This document shows, piece after piece, positions 7,825-16,416 of a DNA stretch of 64,000 nucleotides. The notes below the pieces were generated by a model, which worked only from the letters and a program-made list of their open reading frames with translations, was not told the origin of the DNA and did not search any database. The translations under genes were made by a program, and so were the position numbers. Every line of letters begins with the position of its first letter. Position 1 is the stretch's first letter. The stretch lies in the NCBI RefSeq assembly GCF_030709675.1, contig NZ_JAUZQD010000015.1, forward strand, positions 1-64,000, written 5' to 3'. The stretch is from Symbioplanes lichenis. Lineage in GTDB: Bacteria > Actinomycetota > Actinomycetes > Mycobacteriales > Micromonosporaceae.

Positions 7825-9654
7825 ATGTCACGCCGTCACGTGTTCTGCGCCACCGCAATCGCCGTCGCGCTTCCGCTCGCCGGCTGCACATCGTCGACGC
7901 CCGCTCCCCTGCCCACTCCTTCATCCTCTTCGTCACAGGGGGAGATGCGACTCGTCTCGTACGACTCGTGCGAGCAGCTGGAGAAGGACTTCAAGCAAGC
8001 GGCGAAGGCCAGCGTCGGGCCTTACGGGTTTCCGGGCGCGGGGGGCGTACCGGAAGTGGCGGTCGAGCGTGGCGGGGCCCGGACCATGGCGGACGCCGCC
8101 GCCGTGCCCGCGTCGGGTTTCTCGCAGACCAACAACCATGAGGTGGACGCCGACGAGCCCGACATCGTCAAGACGGACGGCCGGCGCATAGTCACGGTCT
8201 CCGGCTCCACGTTGCGGGTCGTGGACGCGGCGGCCAGGAAGCAGACGGCCTCGCTCGACCTGGGCATTCGCGGGTACGGGAACGAGCCGACGCTGCTGCT
8301 GTCCGGCGACACCGCGCTGGTGCTGTCGACGGAGGTGGGCGACGGCGGGCTGATCGATCGAAAAGTCGGTCTGCCACTCGCTGGGCGCAGCGTGCTGTTG
8401 CTCGTGTCACTGACCGGGGCGCCGCGGATCGTCAGTCGCTGGCAGGGTGACGGCCGGCTGATCGACGCCCGGCTCACCGGCAGCGCCGCACGCGTGGTGC
8501 TGCGGTCGGCACCGCGGATCAAGTTCCGGGACTCGGGTGAGATCGGCGACAACCGGAAGGCCATCGAGCAGGCGGATGTCAGCGCGTGGTTGCCGTCGTG
8601 GACAGTGACGACGGGGAGCGAGACGGCGCAGGGCCGGGCCGACTGTTCGCGGGTCACGCGGCCGCCGTCGTTCTCGGGCGGGTCACTGGTCAGCATCCTG
8701 ACGTTCGATCTGTCGCAGCCCACGCTGGGCAGCGGCGACGCGGTCACGGTGGCGGCGGACAGCGACACGGTCTATGCCACAGGCAGCAGCATGTATGTGG
8801 CAAGCGACGATCGATGGCGGCTCACGGCCGCGATGGGTCGCGCCGATTTGCCGGTACGCGAACAGACTGCGATCCACCAGTTCACGCTCAGCGGCTCTGC
8901 GCCGCCGGCGTACTCGGCGTCCGGCAAAGTCCCCGGATATCTCGTCAACCAGTACGCCCTGTCCGAATGGGACGGTCGACTGCGGGTGGCGACAACGGCG
9001 GCGGACGTCTCCGCTGTGCGGGTGCTGGCCGCTCAGGACGGCAAGCTGACGCAGGTCGGAGTGGTCAACGGGCTTGGGCAGGGCGAGCGCATCTACTCGG
9101 TGCGGTTCATGGGGCCGGTCGGATATGTCGTGACTTTCCGGCAGACGGATCCGCTCTACACGGTCGACCTGAGCGATCCCGCCCAGCCCCGGGTGACCGG
9201 CGAGCTGAAGATCACCGGCTACTCCGCGCATCTCCAGCCCGCGGGCGAGGGCAGGCTGATCGGTGTCGGTCAGGAGGCGGACACGTCCGGGCGGGTGTCG
9301 GGGACGCAGGTGTCGCTTTTCGACGTACGCAACCCCGGGGCCCCGCGGCGCCTCGCCCAGCACCAGGTGCCCGGCGGCCAGTCGGAGGCCGAGTGGGACC
9401 CGCACGCGCTGCTGTGGTGGCCGGCTTCGCACCTGCTGGTCCTGCCGGTCTCGTCCGTCACCGAGGGCCGGTCGACGGAGGGTGCGCTGGCGCTACGCGT
9501 GACCGACCAAGCCGTCACGGAGGTGGGCCTGGTGAGCCGCCCGGGCGTACGCCGATCGCTCGTCGTCGGCGACGTGCTCTGGACCGTCACCGACGCCGGG
9601 CTGCAGGCCTCGGCGCTCGCCACCCTCGACGAGCTCGCCTGGCTGCCCGCCTGA
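7825..9654 (+). CDS. Secreted beta-propeller lipoprotein
   Basis: A 609-residue protein with a lipoprotein signal: RRHVFCATAIAVALPLAGC, lipobox LAGC with Cys at about residue 21, followed by a Thr/Ser/Pro-rich stretch. The rest resembles the beta-propeller domain family (Pfam Beta_propel): NNHEVDADEPDIVKTDGRRIVTVSGSTLRVVD is the characteristic opening, and repeated blade-like segments follow (YSVRFMGPVGYVVTFRQTDPLYTVDLSDPAQPRVTGELKITGYSAHLQP). It is probably anchored outside the membrane; its role is unknown. GTG at 7810 would add five residues before the signal. Confidence 0.85.
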   Translation: MSRRHVFCATAIAVALPLAGCTSSTPAPLPTPSSSSSQGEMRLVSYDSCEQLEKDFKQAAKASVGPYGFPGAGGVPEVAVERGGARTMADAAAVPASGFSQTNNHEVDADEPDIVKTDGRRIVTVSGSTLRVVDAAARKQTASLDLGIRGYGNEPTLLLSGDTALVLSTEVGDGGLIDRKVGLPLAGRSVLLLVSLTGAPRIVSRWQGDGRLIDARLTGSAARVVLRSAPRIKFRDSGEIGDNRKAIEQADVSAWLPSWTVTTGSETAQGRADCSRVTRPPSFSGGSLVSILTFDLSQPTLGSGDAVTVAADSDTVYATGSSMYVASDDRWRLTAAMGRADLPVREQTAIHQFTLSGSAPPAYSASGKVPGYLVNQYALSEWDGRLRVATTAADVSAVRVLAAQDGKLTQVGVVNGLGQGERIYSVRFMGPVGYVVTFRQTDPLYTVDLSDPAQPRVTGELKITGYSAHLQPAGEGRLIGVGQEADTSGRVSGTQVSLFDVRNPGAPRRLAQHQVPGGQSEAEWDPHALLWWPASHLLVLPVSSVTEGRSTEGALALRVTDQAVTEVGLVSRPGVRRSLVVGDVLWTVTDAGLQASALATLDELAWLPA

Positions 9655-9780
9655 TCGATTCGCTCGCTCGATCTCCAGCGGCGCCGCTGCTCTTACCTCA
9701 CCGGCGCCGGGTGCCTCTCACCTTCACCGGCGCCGGATGCTTTTCGCTGCGCCGGTGCCGGTTGCTCGTGCGGGCGGCGT

Positions 9781-10866
9781 CTACAGGTACATGCCGGGGC
9801 GGTGGTTGTCCGTCGACTCGGGCGCCTTGGCCGGAGCGGGCTTGTCACCCTCGCCGAAGAAGCGCTTGCCGCCGAACTCGCCGTGCAGCCGGTCGTCGAG
9901 CTCGTCCGCGAGGCCGGTCATGACCTGGACGGCGAGCATGAGGTGGGTGGCCTGGAAGTTCCGGCCGAAGACCGGGATCGAGGCCCACACCGTGTCCTGC
10001 GCGCAGTAGAGGCGGCCGATCGGCATGCGGTTGGTCAGCTCGGACAGCTTCACGTAGAGCTGCTCGGTCGGCTCGACCTCGGTCAGGATCGGCGAGAAGA
10101 CGTCCACCAGCGGCGGATTGTCGCGCACCCGGACGAAGACCATCGCCGAGCCGGCCCGGATGCCGATGTCGCCGTCGGTGTCCACCTGCAGCTGGTCGAC
10201 GGTCGTCTTGGACATGGTCGCGACCACGGTGCGTACCCGCTCTTCGAGCGGCACCTCCTCCGCCGCGTTGGCCAGCGCCGCGGAGAGCAGGCCGTCCTCG
10301 TCGAGGTCGTCGAGGTTCAGCTCCTCGTCGATGCTCGGCTCGTGACGCGCGGTGGCCAGCGGCGCCGTGTCGATCGGCTCGTCCTCCTCGTCGTGCACCA
10401 GGTACACGAGGAAGGCCGGGTGCGGCGCACCGTACACATCGCGCAGCGTCCGCGACACCACCGTGGCGAATTGGTTCGCCCCGCCCGTGGTCGTCCGCAA
10501 CCCGAACGAGTCCCCCGACCCGGGCAGCACCCCGGGCGGCGACCAGCCGAGCGCGACCAGGTCCGCGACGGCCGACCGATCCATCCTGTAGCCCTCAGGC
10601 AGCCCGCCGTTGCCGACCGCCAGCGCCTCGACCACCCCGTCGGGCAGAATCCGGATGCTCACCGAATAGACGGCCGTGCCGGTGCCCGACGCCGTCGGGT
10701 CCAGCGTGATGTCGATGTAGGCCCCCGGCCCGAGCGTCGGCAGCAGCCCGGCCAGGGCGCCGGCGAACTCGCGCCACGCCTCCGTGACCTTGGCCCGCAG
10801 ATCGGCCGTGGTGGGCTCGTCGAGAAAAATGCCCTCGGGCTGGTCGGCCGGGTTGTCCGCCGTCAT
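9781..10866 (-). CDS. YbjN / type III chaperone-like domain protein ending in GMYL
   Basis: A 361-residue cytoplasmic protein. Its C-terminal half (residues about 205-330: VRTVVATMSKTTVDQLQVDTDGDIGIRAGSAMVFVRV, then VYVKLSELTNRMPIGRLYCA-type text) has the layout of YbjN/type III secretion chaperone-like (TY-Chap-type) domains. The N-terminal half (LPDGVVEALAVGNGGLPEGYRMDRSAVADLVALGWSPP) looks like a related copy. Such domains are thought to bind peptides or partner proteins. The protein ends PGMYL, close to the GQYL proteasome-docking tail of Bpa in this window. GGAGGTG precedes the ATG. Between its stop and the lipoprotein stop (9655-9780) are imperfect CACCGGCGCCGG repeats. Confidence 0.75.
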   Translation of the reverse strand: MTADNPADQPEGIFLDEPTTADLRAKVTEAWREFAGALAGLLPTLGPGAYIDITLDPTASGTGTAVYSVSIRILPDGVVEALAVGNGGLPEGYRMDRSAVADLVALGWSPPGVLPGSGDSFGLRTTTGGANQFATVVSRTLRDVYGAPHPAFLVYLVHDEEDEPIDTAPLATARHEPSIDEELNLDDLDEDGLLSAALANAAEEVPLEERVRTVVATMSKTTVDQLQVDTDGDIGIRAGSAMVFVRVRDNPPLVDVFSPILTEVEPTEQLYVKLSELTNRMPIGRLYCAQDTVWASIPVFGRNFQATHLMLAVQVMTGLADELDDRLHGEFGGKRFFGEGDKPAPAKAPESTDNHRPGMYL

Positions 10867-10960
10867 GATCGCACCTCCGCCCCGTCACCCTATCGAGCCC
10901 GCCGCACGCCCACCGGCCCCGTCTCATTCCCGACGCGGGTTGTTCCCGTTTGCACGGATT

Positions 10961-11175
10961 CAGCCCGCCGCCGGAGCCTTCGCCTCAGCGGATCAGGCGC
11001 ATCCAGTCCACAGCCGGAGCCTTGACCTCGGCGGGCCACGCGGAATCAGTCCGCCGCCGGAGCCTTCGCCTCGACAGAGCAGGCGATCTCAGTCCGCTTC
11101 CGAAGCCTTCGCCTCGACAGACCATGCAGTTCAGTCCGCGGCCGGAGTCTTGGCCTCGGCGGGCCAGGCGGTGGC
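10961..11175. repeat. 43-bp tandem repeat copying a gene's 3' end
   Basis: Five units begin CAG(T/C)CC at 10961, 11004, 11047, 11090 and 11132 (steps 43, 43, 43, 42). The last unit is the 3' end of the DUF6457 gene (stop 11131-11133, then codons for the tail WPAEAKTPAAD); the other four are degenerate copies downstream of that stop. The 10867-11130 intergenic region holds little else. Confidence 0.9.
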
Positions 11176-11385
11176 GAGGGCGGACAGCCGGGCGGCGGCC
11201 TCGGCGGGGTCGGCGCCGCGACCCACGGCCAGGCCCAGCAGGTACGCCGTCACGGGCGCGCCGGGACGCACCACGTTGTGGGCAACGTCGCGAGCCACGT
11301 CGAGGATGAGGTCACGCCGGACGTCTTCCGGGGCGAGGCCCAGCTCGGCGGCCGCCGCCCCGAGCCACTCGTCGAGGACATTCAC
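11131..11385 (-). CDS. DUF6457 family protein
   Basis: A small protein of 84 residues (VNVLDEWLGAAAAELGL and so on), mostly helical, with GAPVTAYLLGLAVGRGADPAEAAARLSAL. It fits the short DUF6457-type proteins found beside mobA in actinobacteria; the function is unknown, but the context points to molybdenum cofactor work. GTG 11385 overlaps the mobA stop as GTGA, and GGAGG lies about 10 nt upstream, so it is translationally coupled to mobA. Its 3' end is the parent unit of the 43-bp repeat array. Confidence 0.8.
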   Translation of the reverse strand: MNVLDEWLGAAAAELGLAPEDVRRDLILDVARDVAHNVVRPGAPVTAYLLGLAVGRGADPAEAAARLSALATAWPAEAKTPAAD

Positions 11386-11984
11386 CTCGCCCACTCCTCC
11401 GCCGTACGCAGATCGTCGTCGGTGTCGCAGTCGAACCACGGCGGTGGGCCGGGGCGCCGCCACGAGACCTCGATGAAGTTCAGATGGGTGAGCAGGGCGT
11501 GCATCGGCGCGCCCTGCAGGCTGCCCCGTTCGTCGGCGAGCCGGATGAGCGCTTCGCGCAGGGCGGGCGTGCGCCAGACCCCGCACAACGACTGTCGCCG
11601 GCCCTCCGCGTCACGGTAGACCGCGCCCTGCATCATCGGCGCCGACTCGACGGTGAGGCGCAACACGTCCATCGCCTCGCCGGTCAGCAACGGCAGGTCC
11701 GCGGCGAGCAGAGCGGTGAAGCTGACGTGCTCGGGCACCAGGGCGAGCCCCGCCGCGGTGGCCGCCACGGGGCCGCCACCGGGTGGCTGCTCGCTCGTCG
11801 ACGCCACCTCGACGGGCAGGTCCGGCGGCACCCGGCCGACCACCACGCGGGGGTCGGCATCGTGCACCGCGGCCAGCACCCGGGTCAGCATCGACTGGCC
11901 GGCGACCGGGATGGTGGGCTTGTCCGCCCCACCCATCCGACGCGCCGCACCGCCGGCCAGCACCACCGCCGCGAATCCCCCCAC
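11382..11984 (-). CDS. mobA: Molybdenum cofactor guanylyltransferase-like protein
   Basis: A 200-residue nucleotidyltransferase with the GT-A signature AAVVLAGGAARRMGGADKPTIPVAGQSMLTRVL at the N-terminus (GTP-binding LAGG-x-RMGG-xDK) and LLAADLPLLT, the metal-binding Asp motif. It should attach GMP to molybdopterin to make MGD. GTG 11984 lies 6 nt after TACGGT on this strand, which suggests a leaderless transcript. It is followed by DUF6457 and is divergent from fdhD; FdhD works on MGD enzymes, so the pairing makes sense. Confidence 0.88.
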   Translation of the reverse strand: MGGFAAVVLAGGAARRMGGADKPTIPVAGQSMLTRVLAAVHDADPRVVVGRVPPDLPVEVASTSEQPPGGGPVAATAAGLALVPEHVSFTALLAADLPLLTGEAMDVLRLTVESAPMMQGAVYRDAEGRRQSLCGVWRTPALREALIRLADERGSLQGAPMHALLTHLNFIEVSWRRPGPPPWFDCDTDDDLRTAEEWAR

Positions 11985-12359
11985 GCACGTACCGTATCCC
12001 GCCGAGCCCGCGAGCGTGACCGCTGCCATCCCGGCGCGCGCTGTTTCCGGCTTGTTCTGCCAGCTCAGCATGCTCTCGCACGGTTTTGTGACGATGCCCG
12101 GCACACCGGTCCCGTCTCCGCCGTCGCCGCCTCCGTGCCCGTCCACGCCGCCGTTCTCTCGCTCTCCGTCGTTGCCGCTCTCATCTCCGTGTCTGCCCAC
12201 GCTGCGGCTCTCTCCATCACCGTCGTTGCCTCTCTCGTCTCCGTGTCCGCCCACGCTGCGGCTCTCTCCATCACCGTCGTTGCCGCTTTCGTCTCCGCGG
12301 GGGTGCGGGCCGGGCCGCGCGCTGTGCCGTGGGGCGAGCGGGCGGCCTACGCTCGATCC
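11985..12359. repeat. mobA-fdhD intergenic region with 54-bp repeats
   Basis: This 375-bp divergent intergenic region contains a tandem repeat of period 54 bp: CCGTCGTTGCC recurs at 12166, 12220 and 12274, with CTGCGGCTCTCTCCATCAC at 12202 and 12256. Because 54 is a multiple of three, several frames stay open across it, but none has a credible start and domain, so I call it non-coding. The fdhD -10 hexamer TACGCT is at 12348-12353, and the mobA -10 (complement of 11991-11996) is at the other end. Confidence 0.75.
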
Positions 12360-13187
12360 ATGGCGCGCACGATGAACCGGCGACCGGTCATGAAGATCAA
12401 CCTCGACACGACCGCCGAGCCGCGGCGCCGGCCGGACGATCTCGCCGCGGAGGAACCGCTCGAGATCCGGCTGCGCAAGGAGCCGCTCGCCGTGACGATG
12501 CGGACGCCCGGGCAGGACATCGATCTGGCGATGGGCTTCCTGCTCACCGAGGGCATCATCCGCGCGTCCGGCGACGTGGTGACCGCTCAGCTGTGCGCCG
12601 GCACCGACACTCCGAACACGTACAACGTGGTCGACATCGTGCTCGGCGCCGACGTGCCGCCGCCGGTGACCGACCCGAGCCGGAATTTCTACACCACGAG
12701 CTCGTGCGGGGTGTGCGGCAAGGCGAGCATCGACGCCGTCCGGACGCGCTCGCAGTTCGACATAGTCCCGGACACGACCTCCGTCGCCGCCCGGACGCTC
12801 GCCGAGCTGCCCGACAAGCTGCGGGCGGCCCAGCGCACCTTCGACCGTACGGGTGGCCTGCACGCGGCCGGCCTCTTCACCGCCGCCGGCGAGCTGGTCG
12901 TGCTCCGCGAGGACGTGGGGCGGCACAACGCCGTCGACAAAGTGATCGGCTGGGCGCTGCGCGAGGGCCGGCTCCCGCTGACCGATCATGTCCTGCTCGT
13001 GTCGGGACGGGCCAGCTTCGAGCTGACCCAGAAGGCGTGGATGGCGGGCATCCCGGTGCTCGCCGCGGTGTCCGCGCCCAGCACTCTCGCCGCGGAGCTC
13101 GCCGACGAGGCCGGCATGACGCTGGTCGGCTTCCTGCGCGGCCCGTCCATGAACGTCTATGCCGGAGCGCAACGCGTAGTGGTCTGA
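12360..13187 (+). CDS. fdhD: Formate dehydrogenase sulfurtransferase FdhD
   Basis: A 275-residue FdhD protein, which moves sulfur from a cysteine desulfurase to the molybdenum cofactor of formate dehydrogenase. The sulfur-carrying motif CGVCGK is present (Cys116 and Cys119), as are ANMGF-type text (DIDLAMGFLLTEGII), FDRTGGLHAAGLF, EDVGRHNAVDKVIG and VSGRASFEL, all typical. ATG 12360 lies 6 nt after TACGCT (12348-12353) and lacks a Shine-Dalgarno sequence, so it is probably leaderless. No formate dehydrogenase gene is in this window. Confidence 0.96.
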   Translation: MARTMNRRPVMKINLDTTAEPRRRPDDLAAEEPLEIRLRKEPLAVTMRTPGQDIDLAMGFLLTEGIIRASGDVVTAQLCAGTDTPNTYNVVDIVLGADVPPPVTDPSRNFYTTSSCGVCGKASIDAVRTRSQFDIVPDTTSVAARTLAELPDKLRAAQRTFDRTGGLHAAGLFTAAGELVVLREDVGRHNAVDKVIGWALREGRLPLTDHVLLVSGRASFELTQKAWMAGIPVLAAVSAPSTLAAELADEAGMTLVGFLRGPSMNVYAGAQRVVV

Positions 13188-13291
13188 TTTCGCTCGGTGT
13201 TCCGCCGCCATTAAGCCGCCCCGTGCGCCCGAGACATTCACACTCATGAGGCTCTTCTGCGTCCACAATCCAGGAACGCAGGGAGCTCCGC

Positions 13292-14965
13292 ATGTCGTTG
13301 TCACGACGTTCCCTCCTGCTCAGCGGCGCCGCGGCCGGTCTCGCGGCGGCCGCCGTGCCGTCGGGAGCCACCGCTGCCACTGTCTGGCCGTTGACCTCGA
13401 CCACCCGGTATCGAGGCCCGCTGCGCACCAACCCCTTCACCCTCGGCGTGGCGTCCGGTGACCCCGCGTCCGACGGTTTCGTTCTCTGGACGCGACTGGC
13501 GACCGCGCCGCTCGCCGATGACGGGCTCGGCGGGATGCCCGGCCGGGACGTGCCGGTCCAGTGGGAGCTGGCCGCGGACGAACGCTTCCGCAAGGTGGTT
13601 CGGCGTGGTGTCACCGTGGCCCGGGCGTCCGCCGCGCACTCCGTACATGTGGAACTGACCGGCCTTCTCCCGGCGCGCGAGTACTTCTATCGGTTCAAGG
13701 CCGAGCGCTATGTGTCGCCGGTCGGCCGCACACGCACCGCGCCGCCCCGGTGGGCGATGCCCGCCGCGCTCGCGATGTCCTTCGTCTCCTGCTCCCAGTA
13801 CGAGCACGGGTACTTCACCGCCTACCGCCGTCTGGCCGAGGACGAGCCGGACCTGGTCCTGCACCTCGGCGACTACCAGTACGAATACGCGCCCGGCACC
13901 TACACCGTCCCGGGCGGCAACCCTCGTGATCACCAGGGTCCGGAGACCGTCACCCTGGCCAACTACCGTCAGCGCCACGCCCAGTACAAGACGGACGCCG
14001 ACCTGCAGGCCGCGCACGCCGTCGCTCCGTGGGCCGTGGTGTTCGACGACCACGAGGTCGAGAACAACTGGGCCGACGAGGTGCCGGAGCAGCCGGACCC
14101 CAACTTCCTGGCCCGGCGTGCCGCCGCCTTCCAGGCCTATTACGAGAACATGCCGTTGCGCCGCACCTCCGTTCCTCGTGGCATCGACATGCAGCTCTAC
14201 CGGCGCCTGCACTGGGGCCGGCTGGCCACCTTCCACATGCTCGACACTCGCCAGTTCCGCGACGACCAGGGCTGCGGCGACGGCTACAAGGACTGCCCCG
14301 CCGCTCTCGACCCGGCCCGCTCGATCACCGGGCCGGAGCAGGAGCGGTGGCTGCTCGACGGCTTCCACCACTCCTCCGCCCGCTGGGACGTGCTCGGTCA
14401 GCAGGTGTTCTTCGGCCAGCGCGACAACAACTCGGGCCCGGCCTCGGTCGTCAGCATGGACTCCTGGGACGGGTACGCGGCCTCACGCGACCGCATCACC
14501 CGTGGCTGGATCGACGCGGGCGTCCGCAACCCGGTGGTCCTCACCGGCGACGTCCACGCCCACTGGGCCGACGACCTGAAGCTCGACTGGTCGGATCCCA
14601 CCTCCCGCACCGTCGGCACGGAACTGGTCTGCTCCTCGATCACCTCCACCGGCGACGGCGCCGACGTGGTGCCGGGCACCCATCCCTGGGCCGCCTGGAA
14701 CCCGCATCTGCGCTTCTACAACAACCAGCGCGGTTATGTCCGCACCACGATCACGCCGGCGGACCTGACCGCCGACTTCCGCGTTCTGCCCTACGTCACG
14801 TCTCCCGGGGCTGCGGCGCACACCCGGGCCACCTTCGTCATCGAGGACCGGGTCCCCGGCCTGCACCAGACGGCGGACAACCCGACGCCCGGGGCTCCGG
14901 CGGCCACGATGCGCGCCGGCGACCTGGGCTCGGCGACAGTGCGTCAGGAGACCGAGCGCCCCTGA
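13292..14965 (+). CDS. phoD: Tat-exported alkaline phosphatase D
   Basis: A 557-residue PhoD-type phosphodiesterase/phosphatase. It starts with a twin-arginine signal (MSLSRRSLLLSGAAAGLAAAAVPSGATAA). The N-terminal PhoD domain (FTLGVASGDPASDGFVLWTRLA) is followed by the metallophosphatase core: FVSCSQYEHGYF, LVLHLGDYQYEY, WAVVFDDHEVENNWA and VVLTGDVHAHW, carrying the metal ligands. It acts outside the cell to release phosphate. GGGAG precedes the ATG. Its last 22 bp overlap the 3' end of the convergent DUF4192 gene. Confidence 0.95.
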   Translation: MSLSRRSLLLSGAAAGLAAAAVPSGATAATVWPLTSTTRYRGPLRTNPFTLGVASGDPASDGFVLWTRLATAPLADDGLGGMPGRDVPVQWELAADERFRKVVRRGVTVARASAAHSVHVELTGLLPAREYFYRFKAERYVSPVGRTRTAPPRWAMPAALAMSFVSCSQYEHGYFTAYRRLAEDEPDLVLHLGDYQYEYAPGTYTVPGGNPRDHQGPETVTLANYRQRHAQYKTDADLQAAHAVAPWAVVFDDHEVENNWADEVPEQPDPNFLARRAAAFQAYYENMPLRRTSVPRGIDMQLYRRLHWGRLATFHMLDTRQFRDDQGCGDGYKDCPAALDPARSITGPEQERWLLDGFHHSSARWDVLGQQVFFGQRDNNSGPASVVSMDSWDGYAASRDRITRGWIDAGVRNPVVLTGDVHAHWADDLKLDWSDPTSRTVGTELVCSSITSTGDGADVVPGTHPWAAWNPHLRFYNNQRGYVRTTITPADLTADFRVLPYVTSPGAAAHTRATFVIEDRVPGLHQTADNPTPGAPAATMRAGDLGSATVRQETERP

Positions 14966-16278
14966 ACCCGGCCTGGTTCCGTCCGCCGGGTGGGGTGCCG
15001 GGGTACGTACCGGAACTCCACCCGGCGGTTGGTGCGCTGCCGCGGGCCGACAGTGCGCCGCCGGGTGGGCGCTGTCGTCGGCGCCGAGAACCGGCCTGTG
15101 GGAACCTCTGCCGCTGATGCGTCGACGGTCACCGTGACGGGCGGGCCCTCGTCGGGCGGGATTTCTTTTTCGGCTTGTTTGTTTTTCGAGACTGCTTCGT
15201 CGGTTGCACCGGGCAGCAGGTCCCGGGCGACCGGGAACTCGGCGGCGAGCGCCTCGAGCACCTCACCGGCCAGCCCCGGGATCTCCGGCCAGCCGTCGAG
15301 CATCGCCGGAGGGATCGCCATGGCGAGCACGGTGTGCATGATGCGAGCCATCAGGTAGTCCGGCTCCGCGGCGAGGGCGCGACCCACGGCCACGTTCGCG
15401 AGCGCTCCCTGATTGGCTCGCCAGGCCACGAAGGAGAGCAGACCGGCAGGCGCGGCGACATGGGACGTGCTGGTACGGCGGGCGATGTCCGACCAGAAGG
15501 CGATCTGCCACTCGTCGACGCCCGTCCGGGTCCACGCGTAGTCGCGTACGCCGGCGTGCTCCAGCAGGAAGACCAGCCAGGCCACCTCGTCGTCGCTCAG
15601 CGTGCCGCCGGAGCGGTAACGCTGCTCGGCCTCCTGGACAGCCGTGCGTCCGATGCGGAAGAGGAACTGGTCGAACTCGCTCGCCCGCTCCTCGGCCGAG
15701 CCGTGCGGCTGCTCGTCGACCGCCAGGCAGGACTGCTTGAGGAGTCGGGCCAGGGCGCGCACCTCGGCCTTGTCCATGGCGTCGCGGGCCGCCCCGGACA
15801 CCGGCGCCAGTTGCACCTCCAGATCCTTCCGGCTCGGCAAGGCGACCGCCCCCGCGAAGGTCGCCTCGGCTGCCAGGACGGAGTCGAGCGGCGGGCACGG
15901 CCGGCCCTCTGCCGGGCAACAGCCCGGATCGTCACACAGCAGGGACCAGTAGCGCCCCGCGTCGACCCGGAGCTCGTCGAGGACGGGGAGACGCAGGCCG
16001 GCGAAGGCTCCGGCGAGGCGCTTGACTGCTGGTGTGACGGGCGTGCTCGGGCCGTACCCGATGAGTAAGACCGCGTCGGGACGGTGCTGGGCGACGGTCG
16101 CGGCCACATGCCGGAGGAGGGGCCAGGATTCGCGCTCCGGCAGGTCGATGCGTGTGGTGAAGCCGAGCTGGTGGTCGTAGACGGCAACGACCACCAGGCT
16201 GTGCTCCGGATGGAAGCCCACCAGATAGGGGACGAGGCTCAACAGCTCGGAAGGCGAGCTGACGTTCAGCGGTGTCAT
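14944..16278 (-). CDS. DUF4192 family protein
   Basis: A 444-residue cytoplasmic protein of the actinobacterial DUF4192 family. The typical opening is LNVSSPSELLSLVPYLVGFHPEHSLVVVAV, followed by an alpha/beta region with LLCDDPGCCPAEGRPC and a helical C-terminal half (FWSDIARRTSTSHVAAPAGLLSFVAWRANQGALANVAVGRAL). The last ~80 residues are charged and low in complexity. The family's function is unknown; the opening resembles statements of a repair/replication-linked family only in context, so I assign none. It overlaps the phoD 3' end in antisense orientation by 22 bp. Confidence 0.85.
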   Translation of the reverse strand: MTPLNVSSPSELLSLVPYLVGFHPEHSLVVVAVYDHQLGFTTRIDLPERESWPLLRHVAATVAQHRPDAVLLIGYGPSTPVTPAVKRLAGAFAGLRLPVLDELRVDAGRYWSLLCDDPGCCPAEGRPCPPLDSVLAAEATFAGAVALPSRKDLEVQLAPVSGAARDAMDKAEVRALARLLKQSCLAVDEQPHGSAEERASEFDQFLFRIGRTAVQEAEQRYRSGGTLSDDEVAWLVFLLEHAGVRDYAWTRTGVDEWQIAFWSDIARRTSTSHVAAPAGLLSFVAWRANQGALANVAVGRALAAEPDYLMARIMHTVLAMAIPPAMLDGWPEIPGLAGEVLEALAAEFPVARDLLPGATDEAVSKNKQAEKEIPPDEGPPVTVTVDASAAEVPTGRFSAPTTAPTRRRTVGPRQRTNRRVEFRYVPRHPTRRTEPGRVQGRSVS

Positions 16279-16322
16279 GGCCGGGAAGCCTGCCCCGGAT
16301 CCGCCCGTCCTGCCCGGCCCCC

Positions 16323-16348
16323 TGTGGATAACTCCCGCCTGTGGATAA
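16323..16348. promoter_or_regulatory. Two perfect DnaA boxes
   Basis: TGTGGATAA, the complement of the consensus DnaA box TTATCCACA, occurs at 16323-16331 and 16340-16348, 17 bp apart and in the same orientation, in the short intergenic region between two minus-strand genes, upstream of DUF4192. No dnaA or dnaN is present, so this is not an obvious origin. Confidence 0.75.
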
Positions 16349-16416
16349 CTCGGGGTCGGCGGCCGCGGATCTGGCAGGCTTCTCGCTCATCGCGGGCCCG
16401 TCCGGGCCACCTGACG

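Noticed and set aside
11985..13304. Upstream extension of the mobA frame across fdhD
   Set aside because: FdhD motifs are clear on the plus strand, and mobA has a good GTG with a -10 element at 11984; the extension is low-complexity.
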